In this document: positions 16,566 to 26,822 of the stretch, one piece after another
How the letters are laid out: each line of letters begins with the position of its first letter
How positions within the stretch are numbered: position 1 is the first letter of the stretch
Assembly (NCBI RefSeq): GCF_024734665.1
Contig: NZ_CP102931.1
Location: forward strand, 248,001-312,000
DNA from: Variovorax paradoxus
GTDB lineage: Bacteria; Pseudomonadota; Gammaproteobacteria; Burkholderiales; Burkholderiaceae_C
Direction of reading: 5' to 3'
DNA: 64,000 nt
Translations under genes and position numbers: made by a program
The notes under the pieces: model-generated
Told to the model about the DNA's origin: nothing
The model's database searches: none
The model's input: the letters and a program-made list of their open reading frames with translations, nothing else

Positions 16566-17678
<1,113 letters not shown>

Positions 17679-17712
17679 GGAAGGGCTCCTGTTGCGAGGT
17701 CGCGAAGCTCCT

Positions 17713-17729
17713 TGCATGCGCCGTGCCAG
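17713..17729 (-). promoter_or_regulatory. rutA: Putative sigma54 (-24/-12) promoter of rutABCDEF
   Basis: The minus-strand sequence CTGGCACGGCGCATGCA matches the sigma54 consensus YTGGCACGRNNNTTGCW except for A in place of the first T of TTGC. The GG and GC pairs are correctly spaced. The predicted start is near 17701, about 22 nt before the rutA ATG. The E. coli rut operon is NtrC-activated under nitrogen limitation, which fits. A direct repeat CGGTGCAG at 17833-17840 and 17853-17860 (20-nt period) could be part of an activator site, but this is weak. Confidence 0.7.
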
Positions 17730-17778
17730 CTGGATAAGTCGTTTCAAATCAATGGCTTATGGAAAAGTGGCCTCTACG

Positions 17779-17797
17779 TTTTGACCATTTGGTCCAA
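17779..17797. promoter_or_regulatory. RutR-box-like operator, site 2 (rutA upstream)
   Basis: Reads TTGGACCAAATGGTCAAAA on the minus strand, an imperfect dyad close to the RutR consensus and identical but for one base to the site at 12375-12393. It lies about 50 nt upstream of the -24 element, a position where it could interfere with an enhancer-bound activator. It also lies about 100 nt upstream of the divergent SnoaL-like gene. Confidence 0.7.
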
Positions 17798-17895
17798 AGT
17801 GGAGCAGGCGTTCCAGCCGGATTGCGGCAGCACGGTGCAGGCCGGACCAAAGCGGTGCAGTGCCGCCGTCACGGACAGCGCGGCAAAATCGCGCA

Positions 17896-18348
17896 ATGCC
17901 CAAGACCCCACTCCGCGCCGCTGCGGCCATCGGCGGCACTGCCGACGACGTCGAAGCGGCCTTCTATGAAGCGCTGCAACGCGGCGACATCGATGCGCTG
18001 ATGGCCTGCTGGGCCGACGAGGACGAAGTGTTCTGCGTGCACCCCGGCGGCCCACGGCTGGTGGGGACCGTGGCGATCCGCGCGGCCTTCGAGCAGATGT
18101 TCGGCAACGGCGCGATCCACGCCATGCCGGCGCGGGTGCGCAAGATCGAGTCGCTCGGCAGCGCCGTGCACAACGTGCTCGAGCGCATCGAGGTGCTCAC
18201 GGCCGAAGGCCCGCGCCATGCCTTCGTGCTGGCCACCAACGTCTATCACAAGACCGCCCAGGGCTGGCGCATGGTGGCGCACCATGCGAGCCCGGGCAGT
18301 GCGCGCGAGCCGGACGACGCGAACGATCCGCCCCAGACCCTGCATTGA
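17896..18348 (+). CDS. SnoaL-like/NTF2-fold protein
   Basis: 150 residues of the cystatin-like NTF2/SnoaL fold (YybH/DUF4440-type), with the helical FYEALQRGDIDALMACWADEDEV opening and the GWRMVAHHAS closing strand conserved in that group. It has no signal peptide. It is divergent from rutA, sharing the regulatory gap with the RutR-like box, and its stop overlaps the next start (TGATG). Members include small isomerases and proteins of unknown function, so no reaction can be assigned. The start is the ATG at 17896. Confidence 0.82.
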   Translation: MPKTPLRAAAAIGGTADDVEAAFYEALQRGDIDALMACWADEDEVFCVHPGGPRLVGTVAIRAAFEQMFGNGAIHAMPARVRKIESLGSAVHNVLERIEVLTAEGPRHAFVLATNVYHKTAQGWRMVAHHASPGSAREPDDANDPPQTLH

Positions 18349-19421
18349 TGCCTTCCTTCGTTACTCCTTCCGCTTCTTCTCCTGCCGCTCTCCAGTCGAT
18401 GGACTACGCGGCGCCGCGCTGGCTGCCCGGCGGCAACCTGCAGACCATCTGGGCCGCGCTCTATGCCCGTCGCTTCGACGGGCCGGCCCCGGTCTACCGG
18501 CGCGAACGCTGGCCCACACCGGACGGAGACTTCATCGACGTCGACTTCGTGGATGCGCCAACGCCGGGCTCGAGGCCGCTGCTGGTGCTGTTCCACGGGC
18601 TCGAAGGCTCGTCGCGCAGTCATTACGCCGAAGCCTTCGCTGCCTTTGCAGCGTCTCGCGGCATGGCCTTCGCGGTGCCGCATTTCCGCGGCTGCAGCGG
18701 CGAACTGAACCTGGCGCCGCGCGCCTACCACTCGGGCGACTTCGAGGAGATTGGCTGGATCCTGACGCGCATGCGCGACCAGCATGTGCAAAAGGGCGGC
18801 GGGCCGGTGCTGGCGGCGGGCGTGTCGCTGGGAGGCAATGCGCTGATGCGATGGGCCTCGGAGGCGGGCGAGACCGCTTCGGGCGTGGTGGGCGCCGTGG
18901 CCTCGGTCTGCGCGCCGCTCGACCTTGCGGCAGGCGGCGAAGCCATTGGCCAGGGCTTCAACAAGCTGGTCTACACGCGCATGTTCCTCGCGACCATGAA
19001 GCCCAAGGCGCTGGCCAAGCTGGCGCAGTTTCCGGGCCTGTTCGACCGGGAGCGGCTGATGTCGTCGCGCAACCTCTACGACTTCGACAACGTCTTCACC
19101 GCCCCGCTGCACGGCTTTCGCGATGTCGACGACTACTGGTCGCGGGGTTCGGCCAAGCCGCACCTGGCCTCGATCCGCGTGCCTGCGCTGGTGGTGAATG
19201 CGCGCAACGATCCCTTCATTCCGGCTCGCAGCCTGCCGAAGCCCGGCGAGGTGGGGGCGCACGTCACGCTGTGGCAGCCCGCGCACGGCGGGCATGTGGG
19301 CTTTCCGATGGGGCCGCCGCCGGGGCACGTGCGCGGCATGCCGGAACTGGTGGGCGGCTGGCTGCAGCTGCATGGCGGCGCTTCCACTGACGGTGGGGGC
19401 TTGCCACCAGGACGAGAATGA
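18348..19421 (+). CDS. YheT-like alpha/beta hydrolase
   Basis: 357 residues of the UPF0017/YheT family. The N-terminal LPGGNLQTIWAAL motif is characteristic; the oxyanion region is FHGLEGSS, the nucleophile elbow GVSLGG, and late Asp and His residues sit in NARNDPF and GGHVGF. E. coli YheT is an uncharacterised hydrolase/esterase. The ATG at 18348 overlaps the previous stop by one base, so the two genes are coupled. The C-terminal 15 residues are Gly-rich and unconserved. Confidence 0.9.
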   Translation: MPSFVTPSASSPAALQSMDYAAPRWLPGGNLQTIWAALYARRFDGPAPVYRRERWPTPDGDFIDVDFVDAPTPGSRPLLVLFHGLEGSSRSHYAEAFAAFAASRGMAFAVPHFRGCSGELNLAPRAYHSGDFEEIGWILTRMRDQHVQKGGGPVLAAGVSLGGNALMRWASEAGETASGVVGAVASVCAPLDLAAGGEAIGQGFNKLVYTRMFLATMKPKALAKLAQFPGLFDRERLMSSRNLYDFDNVFTAPLHGFRDVDDYWSRGSAKPHLASIRVPALVVNARNDPFIPARSLPKPGEVGAHVTLWQPAHGGHVGFPMGPPPGHVRGMPELVGGWLQLHGGASTDGGGLPPGRE

Positions 19422-19425
19422 CGCC

Positions 19426-19989
19426 ATGGACGACATCGTCAAACAAGCGCTCGCGAAATGGCCCAACGTGCCGCACTGCTACGGCTGGCTCGGCCTCGAT
19501 GCGCGCGGCAACTGGTACATGCGTGACGACCGTACCCAGGCGCAGGGCCCGTTTCGTAAAGCCAAGGGCTCGATGCTCAGGCACGACAAGCTGATCGACT
19601 TCATCCATCGCAACTACGAGCACGACGACGAAGGGCAGTGGTTCTTCCAGAACGGGCCGCAGCGTGTGTATGTGGAACTTGCGGCTTCGCCGCTGGTATG
19701 GCGGGTCGCCGAAGACGAGGGTGGTGGTTTCACCGTCACAGCTCACACAGGCAAGGCGACCGAGGTGTCGGGCTGCCTGCTCGACGAGGAAGGCCGGCTC
19801 TATCTGATTTCGCCTCTTGGGCTAGGGCTGGTGCACACGCAGGACGTGGGCATCGCTGCGGAGGCCGTCGAACGCGGCCTGTGGATACCGGAGGCGGTGC
19901 AGGCCAGCGAACTGCCCGGTCGCTTCGGACACGTGCTGAGCCCGGCCGAGCGCCACGCTGCCACACCAGCCCCTGCCGCACACCCATGA
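19426..19989 (+). CDS. Conserved hypothetical protein of Burkholderiales (DUF2946-like)
   Basis: 187 residues starting MDDIVKQALAKWPNVPHCYGW, a sequence type recurrent in Burkholderiales and assigned there to a DUF family (the exact number is recalled, not checked). It is soluble, with conserved GARGNWYMRD-like and QWFFQNGPQRVYVEL blocks and an Ala/Pro tail. It lies 4 nt downstream of the YheT-like gene and is followed by an intrinsic terminator. Function unknown. Confidence 0.8.
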   Translation: MDDIVKQALAKWPNVPHCYGWLGLDARGNWYMRDDRTQAQGPFRKAKGSMLRHDKLIDFIHRNYEHDDEGQWFFQNGPQRVYVELAASPLVWRVAEDEGGGFTVTAHTGKATEVSGCLLDEEGRLYLISPLGLGLVHTQDVGIAAEAVERGLWIPEAVQASELPGRFGHVLSPAERHAATPAPAAHP

Positions 19990-19991
19990 AA

Positions 19992-20020
19992 AAAGCCGGC
20001 GCTGGGCCGGCTTTCTTTCG
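19992..20020 (+). terminator. Intrinsic terminator after the 17.9-20.0 kb operon
   Basis: The hairpin AAAGCCGGC-GCTGG-GCCGGCTTT is followed by CTTTC. The A-run on the left side means it can also serve the convergent cytochrome gene. Confidence 0.85.
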
Positions 20021-20036
20021 TGACTAGGGAAAACGC

Positions 20037-20648
20037 TTACTTGGCAGCAGCGCTGGCCGCAGGGGCCGCACCCGAGGCACCTTCAGCAGGTGCAGCAGCG
20101 GCCGGACGGTCCGGCACCGGGAACTTGGCGCCGCCGGCATTGGCCATGTAGACCACTGCACGACCCACTTCGAGGTCTTCGAAGTCGCCGCCGCCCTGCG
20201 GGGGCATGGCGCCCTTGCCCTTCAGGGCATGCTCGAGGAGGGTTGCGTAGCCTTGGCCGATGCGGGGGCCCCAAGCGGCTGCGTCCTGGAAGTGCGGGGC
20301 GCCGGGAATGCCGGGTGCTCCGTGGCAGGCGACGCACTGGGCCTTGAACACGACCTCGCCTGCAGCGAGCGGGCGGTTGGCGTCGCGGATCTCGATGGCG
20401 CCGACCTTCTTGAGGCGTTCGGCCACTTCGCGGTCGCGCGCTTCCTTGGTCACACCGTAGAGCGACATGCTGTCGCCCTCCGCGATGCCGGCGGGCTTGG
20501 TGCCCGAGACCACGTAGGAGACAAGACCCACGATGATCAGGATCGGGGCTATGAAGGAGAAAAATACCGCGAGCAGCAGTTGCTTCGGGTTCTTGATCGG
20601 CCCGGTGTGGGCTTCTTCTGTGGCCTGGTAATGCGGGTCTGCGCTCAT
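20037..20648 (-). CDS. Membrane-anchored cytochrome c (c5 type)
   Basis: 203 residues: a cytoplasmic N-terminus, one transmembrane helix (about 25-50) and a periplasmic class I cytochrome c domain with heme motif CVACH and a distal Met ligand in GAMPPQGG. The C-terminal 30 residues are Ala/Pro low complexity. It resembles the CycB/cytochrome c5 proteins common in Betaproteobacteria, which carry electrons to terminal oxidases or enzymes; the partner is unknown. The ATG at 20648 is chosen over the ATG four codons upstream. It is a single-gene unit. Confidence 0.9.
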   Translation of the reverse strand: MSADPHYQATEEAHTGPIKNPKQLLLAVFFSFIAPILIIVGLVSYVVSGTKPAGIAEGDSMSLYGVTKEARDREVAERLKKVGAIEIRDANRPLAAGEVVFKAQCVACHGAPGIPGAPHFQDAAAWGPRIGQGYATLLEHALKGKGAMPPQGGGDFEDLEVGRAVVYMANAGGAKFPVPDRPAAAAPAEGASGAAPAASAAAK

Positions 20649-20702
20649 TGGCGTCCTCAATTATCGGGGGCTCGTCGGGGGGCTTGTCCTAACCAACCGG
20701 CG

Positions 20703-20708
20703 ATTATA
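20703..20708 (-). promoter_or_regulatory. Possible -10 box for the cytochrome c gene
   Basis: The minus strand reads TATAAT 55-60 nt before the start codon. No good -35 hexamer is found at 16-18 nt; the nearest TTGTCC is 20 nt away. The site lies just after the hairpin at 20716-20737. Confidence 0.35.
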
Positions 20709-20715
20709 GAGAGGC

Positions 20716-20737
20716 CCCTTGCCCGAACGGACAAGGG
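20716..20737 (-). terminator. Hairpin downstream of the efflux operon (possible terminator)
   Basis: A 9-bp stem with one G-U pair and a GTTC loop (CCCTTGTCC/GGGCAAGGG on the minus strand) lies 28 nt beyond the outer-membrane-channel stop. No T-run follows, so factor-independent termination is doubtful. Confidence 0.4.
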
Positions 20738-20764
20738 ACCACCCTTATCGGACGCCTTGGCGTC

Positions 20765-22186
20765 TCAGCCCTTGTCGCGTGTGGCCCAGCCGCCACCCAG
20801 CGTCCGGTACAGCGTGACCTGGTTCTGCAGCTGCAGCAGGCGCGTGGTCACTGCAGATTGCTGCGCCGTGAACAGCGAGCGCTGTGCGTCGAGCAGGTCG
20901 AGCGCGCTGGCGATGCCGTTGCGATAGCGCAGGTCGGAGAGCTTGAAGCGCACCGCCTCCGCATCGGCCTGCGCACGCTGTGCGCGCACCTGCTCGCCCA
21001 GCGTGGCGCGGCCCGCGAGTGCATCGGCCACTTCGCGGAACGCGGTCTGGATCGACTTCTCGTACTGCGCCACCGCGATCTCGCGCCCGGCCTTGGCCGA
21101 GTCGAGCGTGGCGATGTTGCTGCCCGCGTCGAAGATCGGTAGCGTCACTGTCGGTGCGAAGGACCAGGCCTTCGAGCCGCGATCGAACAGGCCCGAGAAC
21201 TCGCTGCTCGCGGTGCCGATGGAACTCGTCAGAGACACACGCGGGAAGAAGTTCGCGCGGGCCGCGCCGATGTTGGCGTTGGCCGCAATCAGCTGCTGCT
21301 CGGCCGAGCGGATGTCGGGCCGTTCGGCCAGCAGGTCGGAAGGCAGGCCGGCCGGCACGTCGGGCATCGGCTTGATGCCGTCCAGGCCCTTGATGCCGCC
21401 CGCCGTGGCGTCGGCCGGCACCGGCGCGCCCAGCAGCAGGGCGAGGGCGTTTTCGTCCTGCGCGCGCGTGCGCTGCTGCTGTGCATAGGAGGCGCGCGCC
21501 GTTTCCAGCAGCGAGTTGGCGGCCTGGAAGTCGAGCTCCGACGACACGCCGTTGTCGAAGCGCATCTTCGTGAGGCGCACCGACTCTTCGCGCGTGACCA
21601 TCGTCTGGCGCGTGATCTCGAGCAGCTCGTCGTCGGCCAGCAGCGTGAGCCAGCCGTTGGCGACCGACGCGATCAGGCTGATCTGCACTGCCTTGCGCGT
21701 TTCGTCGGTGGCGAGGTACTGCGCCAGCGCCTGGTCCTTCAGCGCGCGGATGCGGCCGAAGAAGTCCAGCTCCCAGGCGTTGAAGCCCAGGTTGACGCTG
21801 TACGACGACGACACGCTGCCCACGCTGGAGTCGAAGGCCTGGTAGGGGTTTGGGCTCGAGCGCGAGCCCGAACCAGTGAGGCCCACAGCCGGGAACAGCG
21901 CCGAGCGCTGGATCTGGAACTGCGCGCGTGCCTGCTCGATGTTGAGCACCGATACCCGCAGGTCGCGGTTGTTCACGAGCGCGGTCTGGATCAGGCCCGC
22001 GAGCCGCGCGTCGGTGAAGAAGTCCTGCCAGGGCAGGTTGGCTGCGGCCTGGCCGGGCGGCTGCGTCGGGTCGCCCGGGTAGGTGGTGGGCACCGGCGCG
22101 GCGGGGCGCTCGTAGGTCGGAATCAGCGAGCAGCCGGCCAGCAGCATCGCGGCGGCCATGGCTGTGGGAATCAGTTTCTTAGTCAT
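20765..22186 (-). CDS. RND efflux outer-membrane channel lipoprotein (OprM/NodT family)
   Basis: 473 residues: lipoprotein signal with lipobox LLAGC, then the duplicated OEP domains of OprM/TtgC-like trimeric channels, with the family's LPWQDFFTDARLAGLIQTAL start and the NIGAARANFFPRVSLT repeat segment. It is the exit duct of the tripartite pump. The ATG at 22186 has a GGAGGAAAAAC ribosome site and overlaps the end of the pump gene by 8 nt, so the genes are coupled. An upstream in-frame ATG at 22249 lies inside the pump gene. Confidence 0.94.
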   Translation of the reverse strand: MTKKLIPTAMAAAMLLAGCSLIPTYERPAAPVPTTYPGDPTQPPGQAAANLPWQDFFTDARLAGLIQTALVNNRDLRVSVLNIEQARAQFQIQRSALFPAVGLTGSGSRSSPNPYQAFDSSVGSVSSSYSVNLGFNAWELDFFGRIRALKDQALAQYLATDETRKAVQISLIASVANGWLTLLADDELLEITRQTMVTREESVRLTKMRFDNGVSSELDFQAANSLLETARASYAQQQRTRAQDENALALLLGAPVPADATAGGIKGLDGIKPMPDVPAGLPSDLLAERPDIRSAEQQLIAANANIGAARANFFPRVSLTSSIGTASSEFSGLFDRGSKAWSFAPTVTLPIFDAGSNIATLDSAKAGREIAVAQYEKSIQTAFREVADALAGRATLGEQVRAQRAQADAEAVRFKLSDLRYRNGIASALDLLDAQRSLFTAQQSAVTTRLLQLQNQVTLYRTLGGGWATRDKG

Positions 22187-25100
22187 GTTTTTCCTCCGCG
22201 ATGCCGGCGGCTTCGGCGTGTCGCTTGTCGGCTTCATGCTGGCGCGCACTGCCCTTGAACAGCGTACGCACCACCACGAAGAACACCGGCACGAAGATCA
22301 CGGCCAGTGCAGTGCCCGTCACCATGCCGCCGAGCACGCCGGTGCCGATGGCGCGCTGGCTGGCGGAGCCGGCGCCCGAGGCGATCGCGAGCGGCACCAC
22401 CCCGAGGCCGAAGGCCAGCGAGGTCATGATGATCGGGCGGAACCGCAGGTGGGCAGCCGCCAGCGCCGATTCGATGACGCCCTTGCCCTGCGCCTGCAGG
22501 TCCTTGGCGAACTCGATGATCAGAATCGCGTTCTTCGCGGACAGGCCGATGATGGTGATCAGCCCCACCTGGAAGTACACGTCGTTCGAATAGGCGCGCA
22601 GCATCGTCGCCACCAGCACGCCCAGCACGCCGAGCGGCACCACCAGAATCACCGACAGCGGGATCGACCAGCTTTCGTACAGCGCAGCCAGGCAGAGGAA
22701 CACCGCCAGGATCGCGAAGCCGTACAGCACGATGGCCTGCGAGCCCGCGAGCTTTTCTTCACGCGACTGGCCGGTCCACTCGAAGCCGAAGCCTTGCGGC
22801 AGCTGCGCGGCGAGCTTTTCCATCTCGGCCATCGCGGCGCCCGTGCTGTAGCCGGCGGCGGCGTCGCCGCTGATGCGGATCGCCGGGTAGCCGTTGTAGC
22901 GCACCGTCTGCGTGGCACCCGTGACCCACTTGGTGGTCGCGAAGGCCGACAGCGGCACCGGCTGGCCCTGCGTGTTGCTGGCGTTCAGCTTGAGCAGGTC
23001 GTCGGGCTGCATCCGCGCCGGGGCGTCGGCTTGCACCACCACGCGCTGCAGGCGGCCGCGGTTCGGGAAGTCGTTGATGTAGCTCGAACCCAGGCCGGTC
23101 GACAGCGTCGCGTTGATCGCGTCGAAGCTCACGCCCAGCGCATTCGCCTTGTCGCGGTCGATGTCGATCTGCAACTGCGGCGCGTCTTCCAGGCCGTCGG
23201 GGCGAACCTGCGCCAGGACCTTGCTCTGCGAGGCCATGCCCAGCAGCTGGTTGCGCGCGTTGATCAGCGCCTCGTGGCCCGCGCCCGAGCGGTCCTGCAG
23301 ACGGAAGCTGAAGCCGCTGGCGTTGCCCAGTTCAGGAATGGGCGGCGGGCTCAGCGGGTAGATGAAGGCGTCGCGGATGCCCGACAGCGCACCGAAGGCA
23401 CGGCCGGCGAGCGCGCTGGCCGAGTGGGCCGGGTCCTTGCGTTCGTCCCAGTCCTTCAGCGTCACGAAGGCGAGGCCCGCGTTCTGGCCCTGGCCCGAGA
23501 AGCTGAAGCCCATCACGCCCACCATGCTCTGCACTTCCGGCTGCTTCAGGATGAAACCCTCGACCTGCTGCATGACCGATAGCGCGCGCTCCTGTGTCGC
23601 ACCAGGCGGCAACTGCACGTTCACGATGATGTTGCCCTGGTCTTCCTGCGGCAGGAACGAGCTCGGCAGGCGGGTGTAGGTGAACACCACCGCGCCGATG
23701 ATGGCGAGGTAGATCACGAGGTAGCGGGCAGCGCGGCGCAGGATGCGAGCGACCACGCTCTCATAGCCCTTGGCCGTGCGCGCGAAGCCGCGATTGAACC
23801 AGCCGAAGAAGCCGGTCTTCTCGTGATGGTGGCCGGCTTCCACCGGCTTGAGCAGCGTGGCGCAAAGTGCCGGCGTGAGCGACAGCGCCATGAATGCCGA
23901 GAAGGCGATCGAAGCCACCATCACCGCCGAGAACTGGCGGTAGATGTTGCCGGTCGAACCCGCGAAGAACGCGAGCGGAACGAACACCGAGATCAGCACC
24001 ACCGTCACGCCGATGATGGCGCCGGAGATCTGCTTCATGGCCTTGCGCGTGGCTTCGAGAGGCGGCAGCCCCTCCTCGCTCATGATGCGCTCGACGTTCT
24101 CCACCACCACGATGGCGTCGTCCACCACGATACCGATCACCAGCACCATGCCGAACATGGTCAGCACGTTGATCGAGAAGCCCAGCGCCAGCAGCGAGGC
24201 GAACGTGCCCAGCAGCGCGATCGGCACCACGATGGTCGGGATGATCGTGTAGCGCCAGTTCTGCAGGAACAGGAACATCACCACGAACACCAGCGCCACG
24301 GCTTCCAGCAGCGTCTTGACCACTTCGGTGATCGAGATCTGCACGAAGCGCGAGCTGTCGTACGGAATGTTCCACTTCACGCCCTGCGGGAAGTAGCGCT
24401 CGAGTTCGGCCATCTTCGCGCGAACCGCCTTGGCCGATTGCAGCGCGTTGCCGTTGGGCGTGGGCTGGACGCCGATACCGACCGCGGGCACGCCGTTCAG
24501 GCGGGCCGAGGTGGCATACGACTGGCCGCCGAGTTCGACGCGCGCCACGTCCTTCAGCCGCACGGTCGAGCCATCGGTGTTGGCGCGCAGCACGATGTTC
24601 TTGAACTGCTCAACGTTGACGAGCTGGCCGTTCACGGTCACCGTGGCCGCGATGGCCTGGCCGGGAATGTTGGGCAGGTCGCCGAGCGTGCCCGAGGACA
24701 CCTGGGCGTTCTGTGCGCGGATGGCGTTGTTGACGTCGGTCGCCGACAGGTTGAAGCCCTGCAGCTTGGCCGGATCGATCCACACGCGCATCGCGTTCTC
24801 GGAGCCGAACAGCTGGGCCTGGCCCACGCCGACCACGCGCTGCAACTCGGGCACGACGTTGCGCGCGGTGTAGTCGCCGAGCGCCACCGGGTCGATGTTC
24901 GGATTGTCCGAGGACAGCATCACGAACATCAGGAAGTTGTTGCGCGACTTGTCCACGCGCACGCCCTGCTGCGTCACGGCAGCCGGCAGGCGCGGCGTCG
25001 CGCGCGACAGCCGGTTCTGCACGTCCACCTGTGCGAGGTCGTCGTTGGTGCCGGCCTCGAAGCTGATCGTGATGGAGCCAGTGCCGTCGGCCTGGGCCAC

Positions 25101-25340
25101 CGATTCCATGTAGATCAGGCCTGGCGAGCCGTTCATTTCACGCTCGATGACGGACAGCACGCTGTCCTCGAGCGTCTGGGCCGAGGCGCCGGGGTAGGCG
25201 ACGTTGATGACGATGGCGGGAGGCGCCACCGGCGGGTACTGCGAGATCGGCAGCTGGGTGATTGACACGCCGCCCACCACCAGGATGAACAGTGCGATCA
25301 CCCAGGCGAAGATCGGTCGGTCGATAAAAAATTTGGCCAT
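22179..25340 (-). CDS. RND multidrug efflux pump, HAE1 family (AcrB/MexB/TtgB-like)
   Basis: 1053 residues, full length for the family. Twelve transmembrane segments and two large periplasmic loops are expected. The N-terminus MAKFFIDRPIFAWVIAL is typical, and the TM4 proton-relay pair is seen in GIVVDDAIVVVENVERIM. It is a proton-driven exporter of amphipathic drugs, working with the fusion protein and channel encoded beside it. It lies 18 nt after the fusion-protein gene. Substrate range cannot be read from sequence. Confidence 0.97.
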   Translation of the reverse strand: MAKFFIDRPIFAWVIALFILVVGGVSITQLPISQYPPVAPPAIVINVAYPGASAQTLEDSVLSVIEREMNGSPGLIYMESVAQADGTGSITISFEAGTNDDLAQVDVQNRLSRATPRLPAAVTQQGVRVDKSRNNFLMFVMLSSDNPNIDPVALGDYTARNVVPELQRVVGVGQAQLFGSENAMRVWIDPAKLQGFNLSATDVNNAIRAQNAQVSSGTLGDLPNIPGQAIAATVTVNGQLVNVEQFKNIVLRANTDGSTVRLKDVARVELGGQSYATSARLNGVPAVGIGVQPTPNGNALQSAKAVRAKMAELERYFPQGVKWNIPYDSSRFVQISITEVVKTLLEAVALVFVVMFLFLQNWRYTIIPTIVVPIALLGTFASLLALGFSINVLTMFGMVLVIGIVVDDAIVVVENVERIMSEEGLPPLEATRKAMKQISGAIIGVTVVLISVFVPLAFFAGSTGNIYRQFSAVMVASIAFSAFMALSLTPALCATLLKPVEAGHHHEKTGFFGWFNRGFARTAKGYESVVARILRRAARYLVIYLAIIGAVVFTYTRLPSSFLPQEDQGNIIVNVQLPPGATQERALSVMQQVEGFILKQPEVQSMVGVMGFSFSGQGQNAGLAFVTLKDWDERKDPAHSASALAGRAFGALSGIRDAFIYPLSPPPIPELGNASGFSFRLQDRSGAGHEALINARNQLLGMASQSKVLAQVRPDGLEDAPQLQIDIDRDKANALGVSFDAINATLSTGLGSSYINDFPNRGRLQRVVVQADAPARMQPDDLLKLNASNTQGQPVPLSAFATTKWVTGATQTVRYNGYPAIRISGDAAAGYSTGAAMAEMEKLAAQLPQGFGFEWTGQSREEKLAGSQAIVLYGFAILAVFLCLAALYESWSIPLSVILVVPLGVLGVLVATMLRAYSNDVYFQVGLITIIGLSAKNAILIIEFAKDLQAQGKGVIESALAAAHLRFRPIIMTSLAFGLGVVPLAIASGAGSASQRAIGTGVLGGMVTGTALAVIFVPVFFVVVRTLFKGSARQHEADKRHAEAAGIAEEKHD

Positions 25341-25358
25341 TTGCGGGCGCGCTCCTGA

Positions 25359-26642
25359 TTACTTCTTCTCGGCCGCGGCCTTGTCGGCCGGGGCAGGCGC
25401 CGCCGGTGCGGACCCCGCTGCGGCCGGCGTGGCCGCGGCGTTCGGATTCGGCTTGGTCCAGGGGACCGCCTTCACCGGCGTGCCGGGCGGCATCATCTGC
25501 AGCTTCTGGAAGCCGTCGACCATCACCTGCTCGCCGGCCTTCAGGCCATCGAGCACCACCCACTGGTTGTCCTTGGCGGCGCTGATCTTCACGGTGCGCT
25601 TGCTGATCTTGCCGTCCTTGTCGACCACCGACACGGTGTCACCCTGCTGGGTGCGCGTGACGGCCTGCTGCGGCAGCGTGATCGCGTTGGTGGCCTGCGC
25701 CTGTTCGAGCTTCACGCGAACGTACAGGCCGGGCAGCAGCTCGCCCTTGGGGTTGGGCACTTCGGCGCGCAGCGTGACCTGGCCGGTGGTGGAGTCGACC
25801 GTGAGGTCCGAGAACAGCAGCTTGCCTTCCAGCGGGTAGTCGGTGCCGTCCTCCAGCACCACGCGGATGGTTGCGGCTTCTTCGCCGCTCGCGCGCTTGT
25901 ACTGCCCGGCGGCCACTGCGCGGCGCAGCTTCATCGCGTCGGAAGCCGACTGCGTGAAGTTCACGTACAGCGGGTTGACCTGTTGCACCACGGCGAGCTC
26001 GGTGGCGTCGCCCTGGCCCACCAGTGCGCCTTCGGTGACGAGGGCGCGGCCGATGCGGCCCGCGATGGGCGAGGTCACGTCGGCATAGCCCTGGTTGATC
26101 TTGGCGGTTTGCAGCGCCGCACGGCCCGAGGCCACATCGGCTTCGGCCTGCTTGGCGGAGGCCACGGCGGTCGCGTATTCCTGCTTGCTGACCGCATTGG
26201 CCTCGACCAGCGGCTTGTAGCGGTCGGCCAGGGCCTTGGCCTGCACTGCGTTGGCTTCGGCTCGGGCCAGCGTGGCCTGGGCGTTCTGCGTGGCGGCCAC
26301 CAGCGGGGCGGGGTCGATGCGGAACAGCAACTGGCCGGCCTTCACGTCGCTGCCTTCGCGGAATTCGCGCTTCAGCAGGATGCCCGAGGCACGGGCGCGG
26401 ACCTGGGCGACGCGCGAGGCCTCGAGGCGGCCGGGCAGCTCGGTGACGAGGCCGACATCGGTCGGCGCAGCCACCACCACGCCCACCTCGGGTGCCGGGG
26501 GATGGCCACCACCGCCGGCGCCGCCCGGACCGGCGGGCGCATCGCTCTTGCCACAGCCCGCAAGGACCAGCAGGACGACGGCGGCCACGGTCGCGAGACG
26601 CGGCGAAAAGGACGAATGACGCGAAACATGCAGGAGAGGCAT
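25359..26642 (-). CDS. RND efflux periplasmic adaptor (AcrA/MexA/TtgA-like) lipoprotein
   Basis: 427 residues: lipoprotein signal with lipobox LAGC, a Gly/Pro-rich linker, then the lipoyl, coiled-coil hairpin, beta-barrel and membrane-proximal domains of the HlyD/AcrA family. Key stretches are RVAQVRARASGILLKREF and YADVTSPIAGRIGRALV. The C-terminus is Ala/Pro/Lys rich. The ATG at 26642 is chosen; an upstream in-frame ATG at 26789 would run through the operator. It is the first gene of the pump operon, divergent from the repressor. Confidence 0.95.
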   Translation of the reverse strand: MPLLHVSRHSSFSPRLATVAAVVLLVLAGCGKSDAPAGPGGAGGGGHPPAPEVGVVVAAPTDVGLVTELPGRLEASRVAQVRARASGILLKREFREGSDVKAGQLLFRIDPAPLVAATQNAQATLARAEANAVQAKALADRYKPLVEANAVSKQEYATAVASAKQAEADVASGRAALQTAKINQGYADVTSPIAGRIGRALVTEGALVGQGDATELAVVQQVNPLYVNFTQSASDAMKLRRAVAAGQYKRASGEEAATIRVVLEDGTDYPLEGKLLFSDLTVDSTTGQVTLRAEVPNPKGELLPGLYVRVKLEQAQATNAITLPQQAVTRTQQGDTVSVVDKDGKISKRTVKISAAKDNQWVVLDGLKAGEQVMVDGFQKLQMMPPGTPVKAVPWTKPNPNAAATPAAAGSAPAAPAPADKAAAEKK

Positions 26643-26740
26643 GCGATTCCTTTGAAGCGAAGACGGGAGATGGCGCGTTCGCGGAACAAACCGGAAACCT
26701 GTGTAGCCAGGTGGGCCATCGAGGAAACCGGCGAGTTTAC

Positions 26741-26758
26741 ATACATTCATGGATGTAT
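26741..26758. promoter_or_regulatory. AcrR/TtgR-like operator between efflux operon and repressor
   Basis: ATACATTCATGGATGTAT is an 18-bp palindrome with one non-matching pair, extended on the left by TTTAC. It closely resembles the E. coli AcrR operator TACATACATT...AATGTATGTA. It lies 99 nt upstream of the adaptor ATG and 65 nt upstream of the repressor GTG, so it suits repression of both genes. Confidence 0.8.
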
Positions 26759-26822
26759 AGTGACAACCGCGAATGGCCCCACGATACATAGAGGGCGTTG
26801 TCTTTACAAATCAGGAGACTTG

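Noticed and set aside
17860..17895. Earlier in-frame start for the SnoaL-like protein
   Set aside because: The added residues are unconserved, and the ATG at 17896 gives a normal N-terminus for the fold.
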